Positions 1 to 8,525 are shown, counted from the stretch's first letter. The stretch is DNA of 21,672 nt from DAIOGN01 sp036745245 (GCA_036745245.1 DAIOGN010000046.1:1-21672), one strand, 5' to 3'. Notes: generated by a model from the letters alone, not told the origin. Numbers and translations: made by a program.

Positions 1-1
1 A

Positions 2-1453
2 GACGGCGTGCGCGTGGCCGTGGTGGATCTGGACTTTGCCGGCTGGGAAGGACTGCGCGGCGTGGAGCTGCCTTCCGACACCTATTTCAAGTCGTTCCTG
101 AACTCGGGCAGCTCGGCGTCGTTCTCCGGCCATGGCACGGCGGTGGCCGAGATCATACACGACATTGCACCGGACGCCAGTCTCTACCTGTTGCAGATTG
201 CCGAGACGTCCGACTTCGTGCAGGCCGTGGACTGGTGCATCGAGAATGGCATGAACGTGGCCAACATGTCGCTTGCGTTCATCGCCGGGCCGCGGGATGG
301 CACCGGGTATCATGCCGAACAGGTGAATCGCGCTTTCCATGCGGGCATGATCTGGGTCGCCTCCGCCGGCAACGAAGCCGCCACGCACTGGCAGGGTCTG
401 TGGCTGGATGGTGACGGGGACGGCGTGCTTGACGTGTCCGCAGGCAGGGAAGTGATCGGGTTCACCTATTCCGGGACGTCGGGCGGGTTTCCGCTGTTGC
501 TCACACAATTGGTGTGGAACCGCTGGCCTTCCACGTCGGGGTTGTCGTTCGATCTGGAGATCTACCGGGACAGTTTGAGAACGCTGCCGGTGGCTGCATC
601 GAACGGCTATCCCAGCCTGAGTCTGGCGCACCGAATCGCCGTGCAGGACAATCCGTCGGTGGGCCGCTACTACGTGTCGGTGGTGCATCGATTCGGCACG
701 ATCCCGTCGGGGCTGCGCTTCGACCTCTACCTCGACAACGGCTACGCACAGCAAATGTCTCCGTCGGATCCGGCGGGGTCGCTCGTGTCACCGGCGGATG
801 CCGCGGGCGCCGTGGCCGTGGGTGCCTATGATTACGGCGTGAGCACGCCGGGCGCTTCCCCCACGCGTCCGTACTCGTCCAGGGGTCCCACCTGGGATGG
901 TCGCCTCAAGCCCGACTTCACGGCCGGGGACGGAGTGAGCACCGCGACCTACGGCCAGCGCCAGTTCTACGGAACCTCCGCCTCCTCACCGCACGTCGCC
1001 GGCGCGGCCGCCGTCCTGTCCGGTGCCACCGTGTCGGGTGGCCTGTTCACGTACATCTGGTCGGTGGAGGATTTCCTGCGGCTCCTTTCGGTGAACAGCA
1101 TCGACTTCGGGACCGCCGGCTACGATCCGGTGTACGGCCGCGGCGGAGTGGTGCTGCCTCCCGCGTCGGCCGCGCCTCTGCCACTCTCGGTCGTGGGCCG
1201 CCCCAATCCGTTCAACCAGCGAGTGGAATTGTCGTTTCCACTCCGGCCCGGCACGAGCTTTCGACTGCGCGTCTTCGACATCCTCGGCCGCGAGGTGTAC
1301 ACAGCCGACGGTTTGCACACAGGCGGCGACCAGGCGCGCTTCGACTGGTGTGGCTGCGGAAACCGGGGCGAGGAGCTGCCCTCCGGTGTATATTTCTTCC
1401 GCGTGGATACCGATACGGAGACGGGACAGGGTCGTGCGGTTCTCCTTCGCTGA
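2..1453 (+). CDS. Secreted subtilisin-like (S8) serine peptidase with C-terminal FlgD-like/sorting-type domain, 5' partial
   Basis: The catalytic triad of a subtilase is visible: Asp at 26-28 in VAVVD, His at 131-133 in GHGTAVAEI, and Ser at 977-979 in GTSASSPHVAG. The oxyanion-hole Asn is at 371-373 in SAGNEA. Between Asn and Ser sits a beta-rich insert of about 140 residues (roughly 400-800) that resembles a pre-peptidase C-terminal (PPC/jelly-roll) module. The last ~90 residues (from about 1185) carry PNPFN, DILGREV and a W...LPSGVYFFRV pattern, typical of FlgD Ig-like or type IX-sorting-like tails in FCB-related phyla. The frame is open to the left edge (Asp-Gly before the first GTG), so the GTG at 8 is internal and the signal peptide and true start lie upstream. 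The protein is probably exported and surface-attached or released. The substrate is unknown. It ends 9 bases before uvrC. Confidence 0.9.
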   Translation, partial: DGVRVAVVDLDFAGWEGLRGVELPSDTYFKSFLNSGSSASFSGHGTAVAEIIHDIAPDASLYLLQIAETSDFVQAVDWCIENGMNVANMSLAFIAGPRDGTGYHAEQVNRAFHAGMIWVASAGNEAATHWQGLWLDGDGDGVLDVSAGREVIGFTYSGTSGGFPLLLTQLVWNRWPSTSGLSFDLEIYRDSLRTLPVAASNGYPSLSLAHRIAVQDNPSVGRYYVSVVHRFGTIPSGLRFDLYLDNGYAQQMSPSDPAGSLVSPADAAGAVAVGAYDYGVSTPGASPTRPYSSRGPTWDGRLKPDFTAGDGVSTATYGQRQFYGTSASSPHVAGAAAVLSGATVSGGLFTYIWSVEDFLRLLSVNSIDFGTAGYDPVYGRGGVVLPPASAAPLPLSVVGRPNPFNQRVELSFPLRPGTSFRLRVFDILGREVYTADGLHTGGDQARFDWCGCGNRGEELPSGVYFFRVDTDTETGQGRAVLLR

Positions 1454-1462
1454 GAGTCGCGC

Positions 1463-3316
1463 ATGAAAGACCTGCTGCAGAAGAAACTGTCGGCGGCGCC
1501 CGATGGCCCCGGGTGCTATCTGTTCAAGGACGCCCGCGGCCGCGTGTTGTACGTGGGTAAGGCCAAGTCGCTGCGTGCCCGGGTGCGCACGTACTTCCAG
1601 ACTCAGGGGACGGCCGATCCCAAGACGGCGGCCCTGGTGGCCAGAGTCGCGGACGTAGACTTTCTCGTGACCGACCTTGAGACGGAAGCCCTGCTCCTCG
1701 AGGCCAACCTCGTGCGCGAGCACAAGCCCCGCTACAACATTACGCTCAAGGACGACAAGCGGTATCCCTACCTCAAGGTGACGACGCAGGAGCCGTTCCC
1801 GCGGCTGCTCGTCGTGCGACGCGTCGCCAAAGACGGGGCCGCGTACTTCGGGCCCTACACCAACGTCACGGCCATGCGCCGGATGGCCCGCCTGATCTCC
1901 AGAGTGTTCATGATCCGGTCGTGCGATCTCGTCATTCCGCCGCCCGGCAAGCGCACCTACCGCGTGTGCCTCGACTACTACATCAAGCGCTGTCCCGGTC
2001 CCTGCGAGTTCAAAACGACCTCCGATGAGTACGGCCGGCTGATTCAGGGGGCGTGCCTGTTTCTCTCGGGCCGCTCGCGCGAACTTCTCGAGGAGCTTCG
2101 CACACGCATGGAGCAGGCCTCGTCCGAGGAGCGCTTTGAGGAAGCCGCTCTCCTGCGCGACCAGATCGACGCCCTGACGGATGCCGTGCACAAGCAGAAG
2201 GTGGTCACAGACGACGGCGCCCACCGGGACATCCTCGCGTTCGAGCGTGAAGGTCGCGATGCCGTCGTGGTGGCCCTCCAGATTCGCGATGGGGTGCTGT
2301 TGGGACGCCAGGAGTTCCACCTCGTGGGCGACGCCACCGATGGCGAGGCGGCCATGCTGTCGGCGTTCGTGAAGCAATACTATCTGCATGCCCCGCAGGT
2401 GCCCGACGAAGTGTATCTGCCCGTGGACATCGAGGAAGCCGAACTCATCGCCGCGTTTCTGGCGGAGAAGAAGCAGGTAAACATCCGCTGGATCACCCCC
2501 CGGCGAGGCACCAAGCGGGAGCTGGTGGAGATGGCGCAGGACAACGCTCGTCTCGTGCTGCGCGATCTGCTCCTGCAACGCCGTGGGCGCACCGAGCGCA
2601 CGCCTCCGTCCGTGGCGGCTCTGGCGGACGCCGTGGTGCTGGATGCGCCGCCGCGCACGATTGCCGCCTTCGACGTGAGCCACCTCGGGGCCGGTGTCGC
2701 GGTGGCCGCGTGCGTGGTGTTTGAGAACGGCCAGCCGAAGAAGTCGGAGTACCGGCGGTTCAAGCTCGCGTCCGCATCTCCCGACGACTATGCGGCCATG
2801 CGTGAAGTGGTGGGCCGCTACTTTCGGAGACGGCTCGAGGAGAAGGCCACCCTACCGGATCTGGTGCTGGTGGACGGCGGTCGCGGTCAATTGACCAGTG
2901 CCGCCGAAGCGCTCTTCGAACTGGGACTGGGCGACGTGCCCCTGGTGGGTCTCGCCAAGCGACTCGACGAACTGGTGTTTCCATACGAGTCCGATCCCCG
3001 CCTTCTGCCGCGCACGTCGCCCGCCTTAAGGCTCCTGCAAAGACTGCGCGACGAAGCACATCGATTCGCTAATTCGTACCAGGCGAAGGGACAGCGCGCG
3101 CGGCTGCTCGAGTCGGAATTGGATCACATCCCCGGCGTGGGAGAGGTACGCAGAACCGCGCTTCTGACACACTTCGGATCCGCCGCACGCCTCAAGTCGG
3201 CCACGGCAGAAGAGATCGCCCTCGTGCCCGGCGTGGGGAAGACGCTCGCACGATCCATTCACCAGCACCTGCAACAGCAGAGCGCCCCTTCGGAGGCCCC
3301 ACGGGCGTCCGCCTGA
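1463..3316 (+). CDS. uvrC: Excinuclease ABC subunit C
   Basis: UvrC makes the two incisions around a bulky DNA lesion after UvrA/UvrB recognition (nucleotide excision repair, cytoplasm). The 617-residue length is normal. Domain order is visible: GIY-YIG nuclease at ~15-95 (GCYLF, LYVGKAKSLRARV); four cysteines at 154, 169, 177 and 181, spaced much like the [4Fe-4S] ligands of E. coli UvrC; a UVR (UvrB-binding) motif at ~217-240 (EERFEEAALLRDQI); a C-terminal RNase H-like nuclease from ~400 (AAFDVSHLGAG, LVLVDGGRGQL); and two helix-hairpin-helix motifs at ~552-600 (IPGVGEVRRTALL, VPGVGKTLARSI). The ATG at 1463 follows the peptidase stop closely, with a weak purine-rich GAGAG upstream. The stop overlaps the apparent start of the alkyl-base glycosylase gene, making a small DNA-repair pair. 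Confidence 0.97.
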   Translation: MKDLLQKKLSAAPDGPGCYLFKDARGRVLYVGKAKSLRARVRTYFQTQGTADPKTAALVARVADVDFLVTDLETEALLLEANLVREHKPRYNITLKDDKRYPYLKVTTQEPFPRLLVVRRVAKDGAAYFGPYTNVTAMRRMARLISRVFMIRSCDLVIPPPGKRTYRVCLDYYIKRCPGPCEFKTTSDEYGRLIQGACLFLSGRSRELLEELRTRMEQASSEERFEEAALLRDQIDALTDAVHKQKVVTDDGAHRDILAFEREGRDAVVVALQIRDGVLLGRQEFHLVGDATDGEAAMLSAFVKQYYLHAPQVPDEVYLPVDIEEAELIAAFLAEKKQVNIRWITPRRGTKRELVEMAQDNARLVLRDLLLQRRGRTERTPPSVAALADAVVLDAPPRTIAAFDVSHLGAGVAVAACVVFENGQPKKSEYRRFKLASASPDDYAAMREVVGRYFRRRLEEKATLPDLVLVDGGRGQLTSAAEALFELGLGDVPLVGLAKRLDELVFPYESDPRLLPRTSPALRLLQRLRDEAHRFANSYQAKGQRARLLESELDHIPGVGEVRRTALLTHFGSAARLKSATAEEIALVPGVGKTLARSIHQHLQQQSAPSEAPRASA

Positions 3317-3894
3317 GCCCCGGCTTTTACAGAACACGGGGACTCGACGTTGCGCGCCGGCTCATCGGCAAGCGGCTGGTCCGCATCGAACGCGGCTTCC
3401 GCCTGTCGGCGCGCATCACCGAAACCGAAGCCTATCTCGGGCTCGACGATCCGGCCAGCCACGCCTTTGGCGGTCGAAGAGGCGCCAACGAATCCATGTA
3501 TGCGGAAGGCGGCACCGTGTACGTGTACTTCACCTACGGGAATCATTTCATGTTCAATGTGGTGGTGGGGAGATCAGGGGTTCCGGCGGCCGTGCTCATC
3601 CGGGCCGCGTGGCCGGAGGAGGGGGTGGAGCGAATGATCCGCCGCCGCGGGCTCACAGATCCCGCCCGACTCCTCTCGGGGCCCGGCAATCTTGCCCGAG
3701 CCTTCGGCATTGACAAATCGCTGGATGGCACCAAACTTTGCGGTCCCGAAATTTGGATCGAGGCGTCCAGGCTGGCCGGTGTGGTGAAACGGTCGGGCCG
3801 GATCGGCATAGGTGACAAGGGAACCGACCTCATGTGGCGTTTTTACGTGGCCGGTCATCCCAGTGTATCGGGACCTCGAAGCACAGCCGTCTGA
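3313..3894 (+). CDS. mpg: DNA-3-methyladenine glycosylase (AAG/Mpg family), apparent CTG start
   Basis: This enzyme excises alkylated purines such as 3-methyladenine in base excision repair. Family landmarks run through the whole frame: FYRTRGLDVARRLIGK near the N-terminus, ITETEAYLG containing the catalytic Glu (equivalent to human AAG Glu125), DPASHAFGG, YVYFTYGNHFMFNVV, AAVLIRAAWP, LLSGPGNLARAFGI and WRFYVAGHPSVSG at the end. The first ATG (3496) lies after the catalytic motif, so it cannot be the start. Upstream the frame stays open to 3073 without ATG, GTG or TTG. The best start is CTG at 3313, which overlaps the uvrC stop as CTGA and gives 193 residues, normal for the family. A GGAGG lies at 3292-3296, rather far away (16 bases). 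Termination-reinitiation from uvrC is a plausible mechanism. A sequencing error turning ATG into CTG is the main alternative. Function is secure; the start is not. Confidence 0.9.
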   Translation: MSPGFYRTRGLDVARRLIGKRLVRIERGFRLSARITETEAYLGLDDPASHAFGGRRGANESMYAEGGTVYVYFTYGNHFMFNVVVGRSGVPAAVLIRAAWPEEGVERMIRRRGLTDPARLLSGPGNLARAFGIDKSLDGTKLCGPEIWIEASRLAGVVKRSGRIGIGDKGTDLMWRFYVAGHPSVSGPRSTAV

Positions 3895-3904
3895 GGGAGA
3901 TCGC

Positions 3905-5308
3905 ATGGCAGCACGTGGCGCACGCAAACCGGTTCGTCGCACCTCGAACACCTCGAAGGCTTCCCGTTCCCGCGTGCGGACTGAAGCCAGGCCCGTCGTC
4001 GCCCCTGACTTGAGCTGGGCTCCGCGTCCGGGGAAACGCAGGCCTGTTCTTCACAGCGACGATGCTCCCCCGTCGGTGCTCGCTCATGTGGAGAAACAGT
4101 TCGACCAGGCGGCCGCCCTGCTCAAGCTCGATCCCAACGTGCTGCGCATCATCAAGAGCCCCAAACGATCCGTCATTGTGGAGCTGCCGATCCAGCTCGA
4201 CTCTGGTGAGTACGAGGTGTTCACAGGGTACCGCGTCCAGCATAGCATCATTCGCGGCCCGGCCAAGGGCGGCCTGCGCTACCATCCGAATGTCACGCTC
4301 GACGAAGTGCAGGCCCTGGCGGCCTGGATGACCTGGAAGTGCGCCGTGGTGGGCATTCCTTTCGGCGGCGCCAAGGGAGGGATCCGTGTGGACCCCGACA
4401 AGCTCTCCCAGAAGGAACTCGAGCGACTCACGCGCAGGTACACTGCCGAACTCCTGGACGTCCTCGGACCCGAGAAGGACATCCCGGCCCCCGACGTGAA
4501 CACGGGGCCTGCCGTCATGGCCTGGATGATGGACACCTACAGCATGCACGCACGCATCACCGAAACCGCGTCCGTGACAGGGAAGCCCCTGGCGCTCGGC
4601 GGATCGCTCGGTCGCACCGAGGCCACCGGGCGCGGCGTGCTCATCACGGTACTGGAGGCCTGTTCACACCTGGGTCTCTCGCCCAAGGGAGCCCGCGTCG
4701 CGGTGCAGGGTGCGGGCAATGTTGGCTTTACGGCGGCCCGACTCCTGGCGCAGGCGGGGGCGCGCATCGTGGCGATTTCGGATGTGTCGGGCGGGATCTA
4801 CAGCGAGACGGGCCTGGACATGAAGAAGCTCTCGGCGTGGCAGGCGGAACACAAACTGCTCGTGGGCTTTCCCGGGGCTCGCCCCATCACTCAGGACCAG
4901 TTGCTCACCTGCCCTTGCGACATTCTCGTGCCGGCCGCGCTGGAAAACCAGATCACCGCGGCCGTGGCGCGCAAGATCCAGGCCCAGCTCGTGGCGGAGG
5001 GCGCCAACGGTCCCACCGTCCCCGATGCTGACGCGATTCTGGCTCGACGCGGGATCGTCGTCATCCCCGACATTCTCTGCAACGCGGGCGGTGTCACCGT
5101 ATCGTACTTCGAGTGGGTACAGAATCGCATGGGCTATTACTGGACGGAGGAAGAAGTGAACAGCCGCCTGGAGCTCATCATGCGCAAGGCCTTCGCCGAC
5201 GTCCTGTCCATGGCGCTGAAGCACCATACCAGCATGCGCATCGCGGCCTTCATGGTGGCCATCCAGCGTGTGAGTGAAGTGATCATCCTGCGCGGCGTCT
5301 ACGCCTAA
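3905..5308 (+). CDS. gdhA: Glu/Leu/Phe/Val dehydrogenase family, probable glutamate dehydrogenase
   Basis: The enzyme interconverts glutamate with 2-oxoglutarate plus ammonia using NAD(P), linking carbon and nitrogen metabolism. Substrate-site lysines are seen at 121 (AKGGLRYHP), 145 (MTWKCAV) and 157 (GGAKGG), the catalytic Asp at 197 (PAPDVNT), and the Rossmann loop GAGNVG at 269-274. The C-terminal part (NAGGVTVSYFEWVQN) is also canonical. ATG 3905 was chosen because GAGGGAGA sits 4 bases upstream at 3893-3900; an in-frame ATG at 3812 would overlap mpg by 83 bases. From ATG 3905 the protein has 467 residues, about 45-50 more than most bacterial hexameric GDHs. The excess is an Arg/Lys/Ser-rich, low-complexity N-terminal tail (residues 1-50) before the conserved core. 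Which cofactor it prefers cannot be told from the sequence alone. Confidence 0.94.
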   Translation: MAARGARKPVRRTSNTSKASRSRVRTEARPVVAPDLSWAPRPGKRRPVLHSDDAPPSVLAHVEKQFDQAAALLKLDPNVLRIIKSPKRSVIVELPIQLDSGEYEVFTGYRVQHSIIRGPAKGGLRYHPNVTLDEVQALAAWMTWKCAVVGIPFGGAKGGIRVDPDKLSQKELERLTRRYTAELLDVLGPEKDIPAPDVNTGPAVMAWMMDTYSMHARITETASVTGKPLALGGSLGRTEATGRGVLITVLEACSHLGLSPKGARVAVQGAGNVGFTAARLLAQAGARIVAISDVSGGIYSETGLDMKKLSAWQAEHKLLVGFPGARPITQDQLLTCPCDILVPAALENQITAAVARKIQAQLVAEGANGPTVPDADAILARRGIVVIPDILCNAGGVTVSYFEWVQNRMGYYWTEEEVNSRLELIMRKAFADVLSMALKHHTSMRIAAFMVAIQRVSEVIILRGVYA

Positions 5309-5334
5309 GCGCGGCGGCCCGGAGGGCGGTACGC

Positions 5335-5973
5335 ATGTCGTTCGATGACCCGCGGCTGCTCTTGCCCGCTCTGCCGGTGATGCTTCTGGCCCTGGTGGTG
5401 CACGAGTGGGCGCACGCCTACAGTGCCTGGCGCCTGGGCGATCCCACAGCAAAAGCCCTGGGTCGCATGACCCTCAACCCGGTCGCGCATCTCGACCTCT
5501 TCGGCACGATCTGCCTGGTGCTGATCGGATTCGGGTGGGCGAAGCCGGTGCCGGTGGATCCGCGCTACCTCGAGCATCCTCGTCGCGACATGATGTGGAT
5601 CGCCGCTGCGGGCCCTTTGTCCAATCTGATTCAAGCGGCGCTGTTCGGACTGCTCGTCCGGATTCTGGGTGGTGTGTCTGTGTCGGGGACCGGCGAGTTC
5701 TTTCTCACGATGATCACCTACGGAGTGTTCATCAACTGCGCGCTGGCCGTCTTCAATCTTCTGCCGGTGCCTCCCCTGGACGGATCGAAGATCATCTACG
5801 GTCTATGGCACGGGCTGACCGAGACGGACATGTGGCGGCTGGAGAAGTACGGGCCCATGGTGCTCTTCGGTCTACTGCTTCTGGGCTGGCTGACCGGGGT
5901 CTCGCTGTTGTGGTTCGTGCTGGGCCCGCCGGTGCGCTTTCTGGTGGGACTGTTTACCGGCGGCGCGATGTGA
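5335..5973 (+). CDS. Site-2 protease family (M50, YwhC-like) membrane metalloprotease
   Basis: This is an intramembrane zinc metalloprotease of the small, PDZ-less M50 group. The zinc motif HEWAH is at residues 23-27 and the third ligand lies in NLLPVPPLDG at 141-150 (Asp149). Hydrophobic segments at about 8-28, 55-70, 88-112, 123-148 and 170-205 indicate a polytopic inner-membrane protein. The length of 212 residues is usual for this subgroup. The family cleaves substrates inside the membrane, but no partner or substrate is evident here. A GGAGGG lies about 10 bases before the ATG. The gene begins 26 bases after gdhA. Its last sense codon ATG and stop TGA overlap the GTG start of the next gene, so the two are likely co-translated. 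Confidence 0.93.
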   Translation: MSFDDPRLLLPALPVMLLALVVHEWAHAYSAWRLGDPTAKALGRMTLNPVAHLDLFGTICLVLIGFGWAKPVPVDPRYLEHPRRDMMWIAAAGPLSNLIQAALFGLLVRILGGVSVSGTGEFFLTMITYGVFINCALAVFNLLPVPPLDGSKIIYGLWHGLTETDMWRLEKYGPMVLFGLLLLGWLTGVSLLWFVLGPPVRFLVGLFTGGAM

Positions 5974-6644
5974 GGGCGGTCTGGATCGCCCCGCTCGTGC
6001 TGGCGGGGTGCCATGCGGCCACGGTTCCTCCGCCCCGCTGGGAGTCGCCTCACGCCAACCTGCTGCGCACCTGGGCCGAACGGAAGGCCGACACGCGCAC
6101 CTGCGCGCTCCTCGCCGCGGTGGACTACGAGGGCCCCCCCCGCGACCGTTCGTTCACACTGGAGTTGTTCTTCCGAGAGCCGGGAGTGTATCTCCTGCGC
6201 GGCCGTGGAACGCTCGGCGTGGAGGGCTTTCGCGCGCTGGTGCACGGTGACTCGATCGTGCTGATTCTCGAACGACAACACCGGGGATTCCAGGGACCCG
6301 CAGACAGCCTGCCTCCCGCCACCCGCCAGCTCTGGCTGCTTCTCCATGACGCACTTCCATGGCTCGTGGGTGAGCAGGAAGACCTCGAGCCCGCCCGGTT
6401 CGAGTATGCACCCGACGGGAATCGTCCCGCACGCCTGAGTGTGGAGACCGATTCCGTGCGCCTCGAACTGGAGTATGCGCGTTACCGGGACGAGTATCCC
6501 TTCTGGCACCTGCGCAGTGCCACCGGAAGCTCTTCTTCCGCGCGTCTCCAGCTTTCGATTCGCCAGCAGCTGTACAATCCGGCCCTGGACAGCGCGCTCT
6601 TCGAGCTGGACCTGCCGGCGGACGTGCAGCCCCTCCTCGATTGA
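5970..6644 (+). CDS. Putative outer-membrane lipoprotein, possible LolA/LolB-like fold
   Basis: The GTG start at 5970 overlaps the preceding stop (GTGA) and yields 224 residues starting MRAVWIAPLVLAGC. That is a short charged n-region, a hydrophobic core and a lipobox LAGC with the lipidated Cys at 14, so signal peptidase II processing is expected. The mature part has alternating beta-like segments (FTLELFFREPGVYLLRGRG, FRALVHGDSIVLILERQ, RLSVETDSVRLELEYARY) and ends with FELDLPADVQPLL. This layout recalls the LolA/LolB or DUF4292-type half-barrel, which binds lipid or lipoprotein acyl chains; that is inference from pattern only. The residue after the Cys is His, not Asp, so retention at the inner membrane by an Asp+2 rule is not indicated. 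Its place between an M50 protease and an MsbA-like exporter fits an envelope role. Function is otherwise unknown. Confidence 0.75.
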   Translation: MRAVWIAPLVLAGCHAATVPPPRWESPHANLLRTWAERKADTRTCALLAAVDYEGPPRDRSFTLELFFREPGVYLLRGRGTLGVEGFRALVHGDSIVLILERQHRGFQGPADSLPPATRQLWLLLHDALPWLVGEQEDLEPARFEYAPDGNRPARLSVETDSVRLELEYARYRDEYPFWHLRSATGSSSSARLQLSIRQQLYNPALDSALFELDLPADVQPLLD

Positions 6645-6674
6645 TTCCACGCGGGCCGGGGGGTATTTTAACGC

Positions 6675-8525
6675 ATGGCTCGTCCGGGCACGTTCAGGCG
6701 TGTTCTCTCATACGTCCGCCCTTACCGCGGCTATCTGTTTCTCTCGCTGGGCAGTCTCCTGGTGTATGCTGCCTTGTCCAGCGTCATGCTCTATCTGGTG
6801 AAACCGCTCTTTTCGCATCTCTTCCGAGGCATGGGAGAGGTGGCGGACCCAGCGGGCGCGGGGCTCTTCGACGGGGCTCGTGAGGTTCTCGACCGGTGGA
6901 TCGAGGGCTGGATTGCGGCTCCGAATACCGTGGGTACGCTCGAGCGGATCGGTCTGTTGCTCGTGGCGGTCACGCTCATCAAGACCGTGTTCTACTATCT
7001 CAACGGCTGGGCGCTCACTCACATGGAGCAGGGGGTGGTGAAGGGGCTGCGCGACGATCTCTACGCCAAACTTCACGAGTTGTCCATTTCCTATTTCGAG
7101 GCCAATCGCACAGGGCACCTGGTCTCGCGCGTGACCTCGGACGTGGCGGTGGTGCAGGAAACGCTTCAGACCACGCTGACGCAGCTCGCGCGCGAACCGC
7201 TTCTGGCGATCTTCTACCTGTGCCTGCTGCTCTCGCTGTCGTGGCCACTCACGCTTCTGGCGGTGGTGCTGATACCGGTCGCGGCCTACGTGGTGGCGCG
7301 CATGGGGCGGGCGCTGCGGCGGTACTCCGCGACCACGCAGGAGCGCATGGCGGAGCTGAACGATCTGCTCGAAGAAACCCTGTCGGGGATGCGCGTCGTG
7401 AAGGCGTTCGCCATGGCGCCGTTCGAGATTGCGAAGTTCAGACGCGCCACCCTGGCCTACCTTCACGCCACCCTGCGCATGGTGCGTGTGCGGCTTCTGG
7501 CCAGCCCGGCCGGGGAGGTCCTGGGGGCGCTCATGGTGGCGCTCGTCATCTGGGTGGGCGGCCGCCAGGTGTACGTGAGCGGGGCGCTGTCGGCCGCGGA
7601 ATTCATCACGTTCCTGGTGCTGATGTTCTCGCTGGGCAAGCCGGTGAAGAGCCTGTCCGACGTGCAGATCAAGTTGCAGCAGGGTCTCGCCGCGGCCGAC
7701 CGCGTGTTCGACGTGCTGGACACGCCGGCGGAAATCCAGGATCGGCCGGACGCGCGGACCGTGCCGCACGTGACGTCGGTGGAGTTCAAGGACGTGTCAT
7801 TCAAGTACGACACCGGCGGTCTCGTGCTGCGAAATATTTCGTTTCGGGTGGACCAGGGCGAGGTGTTCGCTCTCGTCGGCCCCTCCGGGGCCGGCAAGTC
7901 CACGGTGCTCGACCTCTTGCCGCGCTTTTACGACCCCACCTCCGGAGCTCTCCTGCTCAATGGAGAAGACCTGCGAACGTACCGACTGGACAGTCTGCGT
8001 TCGCGCATGGGCATCGTGACCCAGGACGTCATCCTGTTCAACGACACCGTGCGCAACAACATCGCCTACGGCCGGGCGGAGCTGGGTCTGGATCAGGTGG
8101 AACGCGCCGCACGCACGGCCAACGCTCACGACTTCATCGTGGGCCTGCCGCGCGGATACGACACGCCGATCGGTCAGCATGGCGTGCTGTTGTCGGGCGG
8201 GCAGAGACAGCGACTGGCCATCGCGCGCGCTCTGCTCAAGGACCCGGAGATTCTGATCTTCGACGAGGCCACCTCCTCTCTCGACAACGAGTCGGAGCGT
8301 CAGGTGCAGGAGGCGATCGACCGCCTGATTGCGGAACGCACGGTCTTCGTCGTGGCACACCGACTCTCCACCATCCGGCGGGCCGATCGGATTCTGGTGA
8401 TCGAGTCCGGACGGATCGTGGAATCGGGCACCCACGAAGACCTCCACCTCGCAGGCGGACTGTACCGGCACCTCTACGACCTTCAGTTCAGGGACGATCC
8501 GACTCCACGACCGGCCCATGTCTGA
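6675..8525 (+). CDS. msbA: MsbA-like ABC exporter (permease-ATPase half transporter)
   Basis: A 616-residue half transporter with a type I ABC-exporter membrane domain (about residues 1-330, six helices, including LSYVRPYRGYLFLSLGS and the loop ELSISYFEANRTGHLVSRV) followed by an ATPase domain. Nucleotide-binding motifs are complete: Walker A GPSGAGKST near 402, Q-loop VTQDVILF, signature LSGGQRQR near 506, Walker B ILIFDEATSSLD near 527 and the H-loop VAHRLST. The protein acts as a homodimer in the inner membrane. The two LPS-type glycosyltransferases that follow support a lipid A-core or related lipid flippase role, although multidrug export by such proteins cannot be excluded. The ATG lies 30 bases after the lipoprotein stop, with a G-run about 11 bases upstream. 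The 3' end overlaps the next gene by 8 bases. Confidence 0.92.
   Translation: MARPGTFRRVLSYVRPYRGYLFLSLGSLLVYAALSSVMLYLVKPLFSHLFRGMGEVADPAGAGLFDGAREVLDRWIEGWIAAPNTVGTLERIGLLLVAVTLIKTVFYYLNGWALTHMEQGVVKGLRDDLYAKLHELSISYFEANRTGHLVSRVTSDVAVVQETLQTTLTQLAREPLLAIFYLCLLLSLSWPLTLLAVVLIPVAAYVVARMGRALRRYSATTQERMAELNDLLEETLSGMRVVKAFAMAPFEIAKFRRATLAYLHATLRMVRVRLLASPAGEVLGALMVALVIWVGGRQVYVSGALSAAEFITFLVLMFSLGKPVKSLSDVQIKLQQGLAAADRVFDVLDTPAEIQDRPDARTVPHVTSVEFKDVSFKYDTGGLVLRNISFRVDQGEVFALVGPSGAGKSTVLDLLPRFYDPTSGALLLNGEDLRTYRLDSLRSRMGIVTQDVILFNDTVRNNIAYGRAELGLDQVERAARTANAHDFIVGLPRGYDTPIGQHGVLLSGGQRQRLAIARALLKDPEILIFDEATSSLDNESERQVQEAIDRLIAERTVFVVAHRLSTIRRADRILVIESGRIVESGTHEDLHLAGGLYRHLYDLQFRDDPTPRPAHV

Noticed and set aside
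986..2683. Open frame of 565 codons on the - strand opposite the subtilase end and uvrC
   Set aside because: It is the codon-position shadow of GC-rich coding sequence on the + strand; the product is His/Arg/Gly-rich, has no recognisable domain, and spans two unrelated genes.
3073..3312. UvrC-Mpg fusion through a frameshift
   Set aside because: UvrC has a complete HhH end and its own stop, and the mpg family N-terminus begins right at the overlap, so two proteins are the simpler reading.
5406..6644. A 412-codon frame starting inside the M50 protease gene
   Set aside because: Only the part from GTG 5970 behaves like a gene (signal peptide, lipobox). The upstream part is an out-of-frame reading of the protease.
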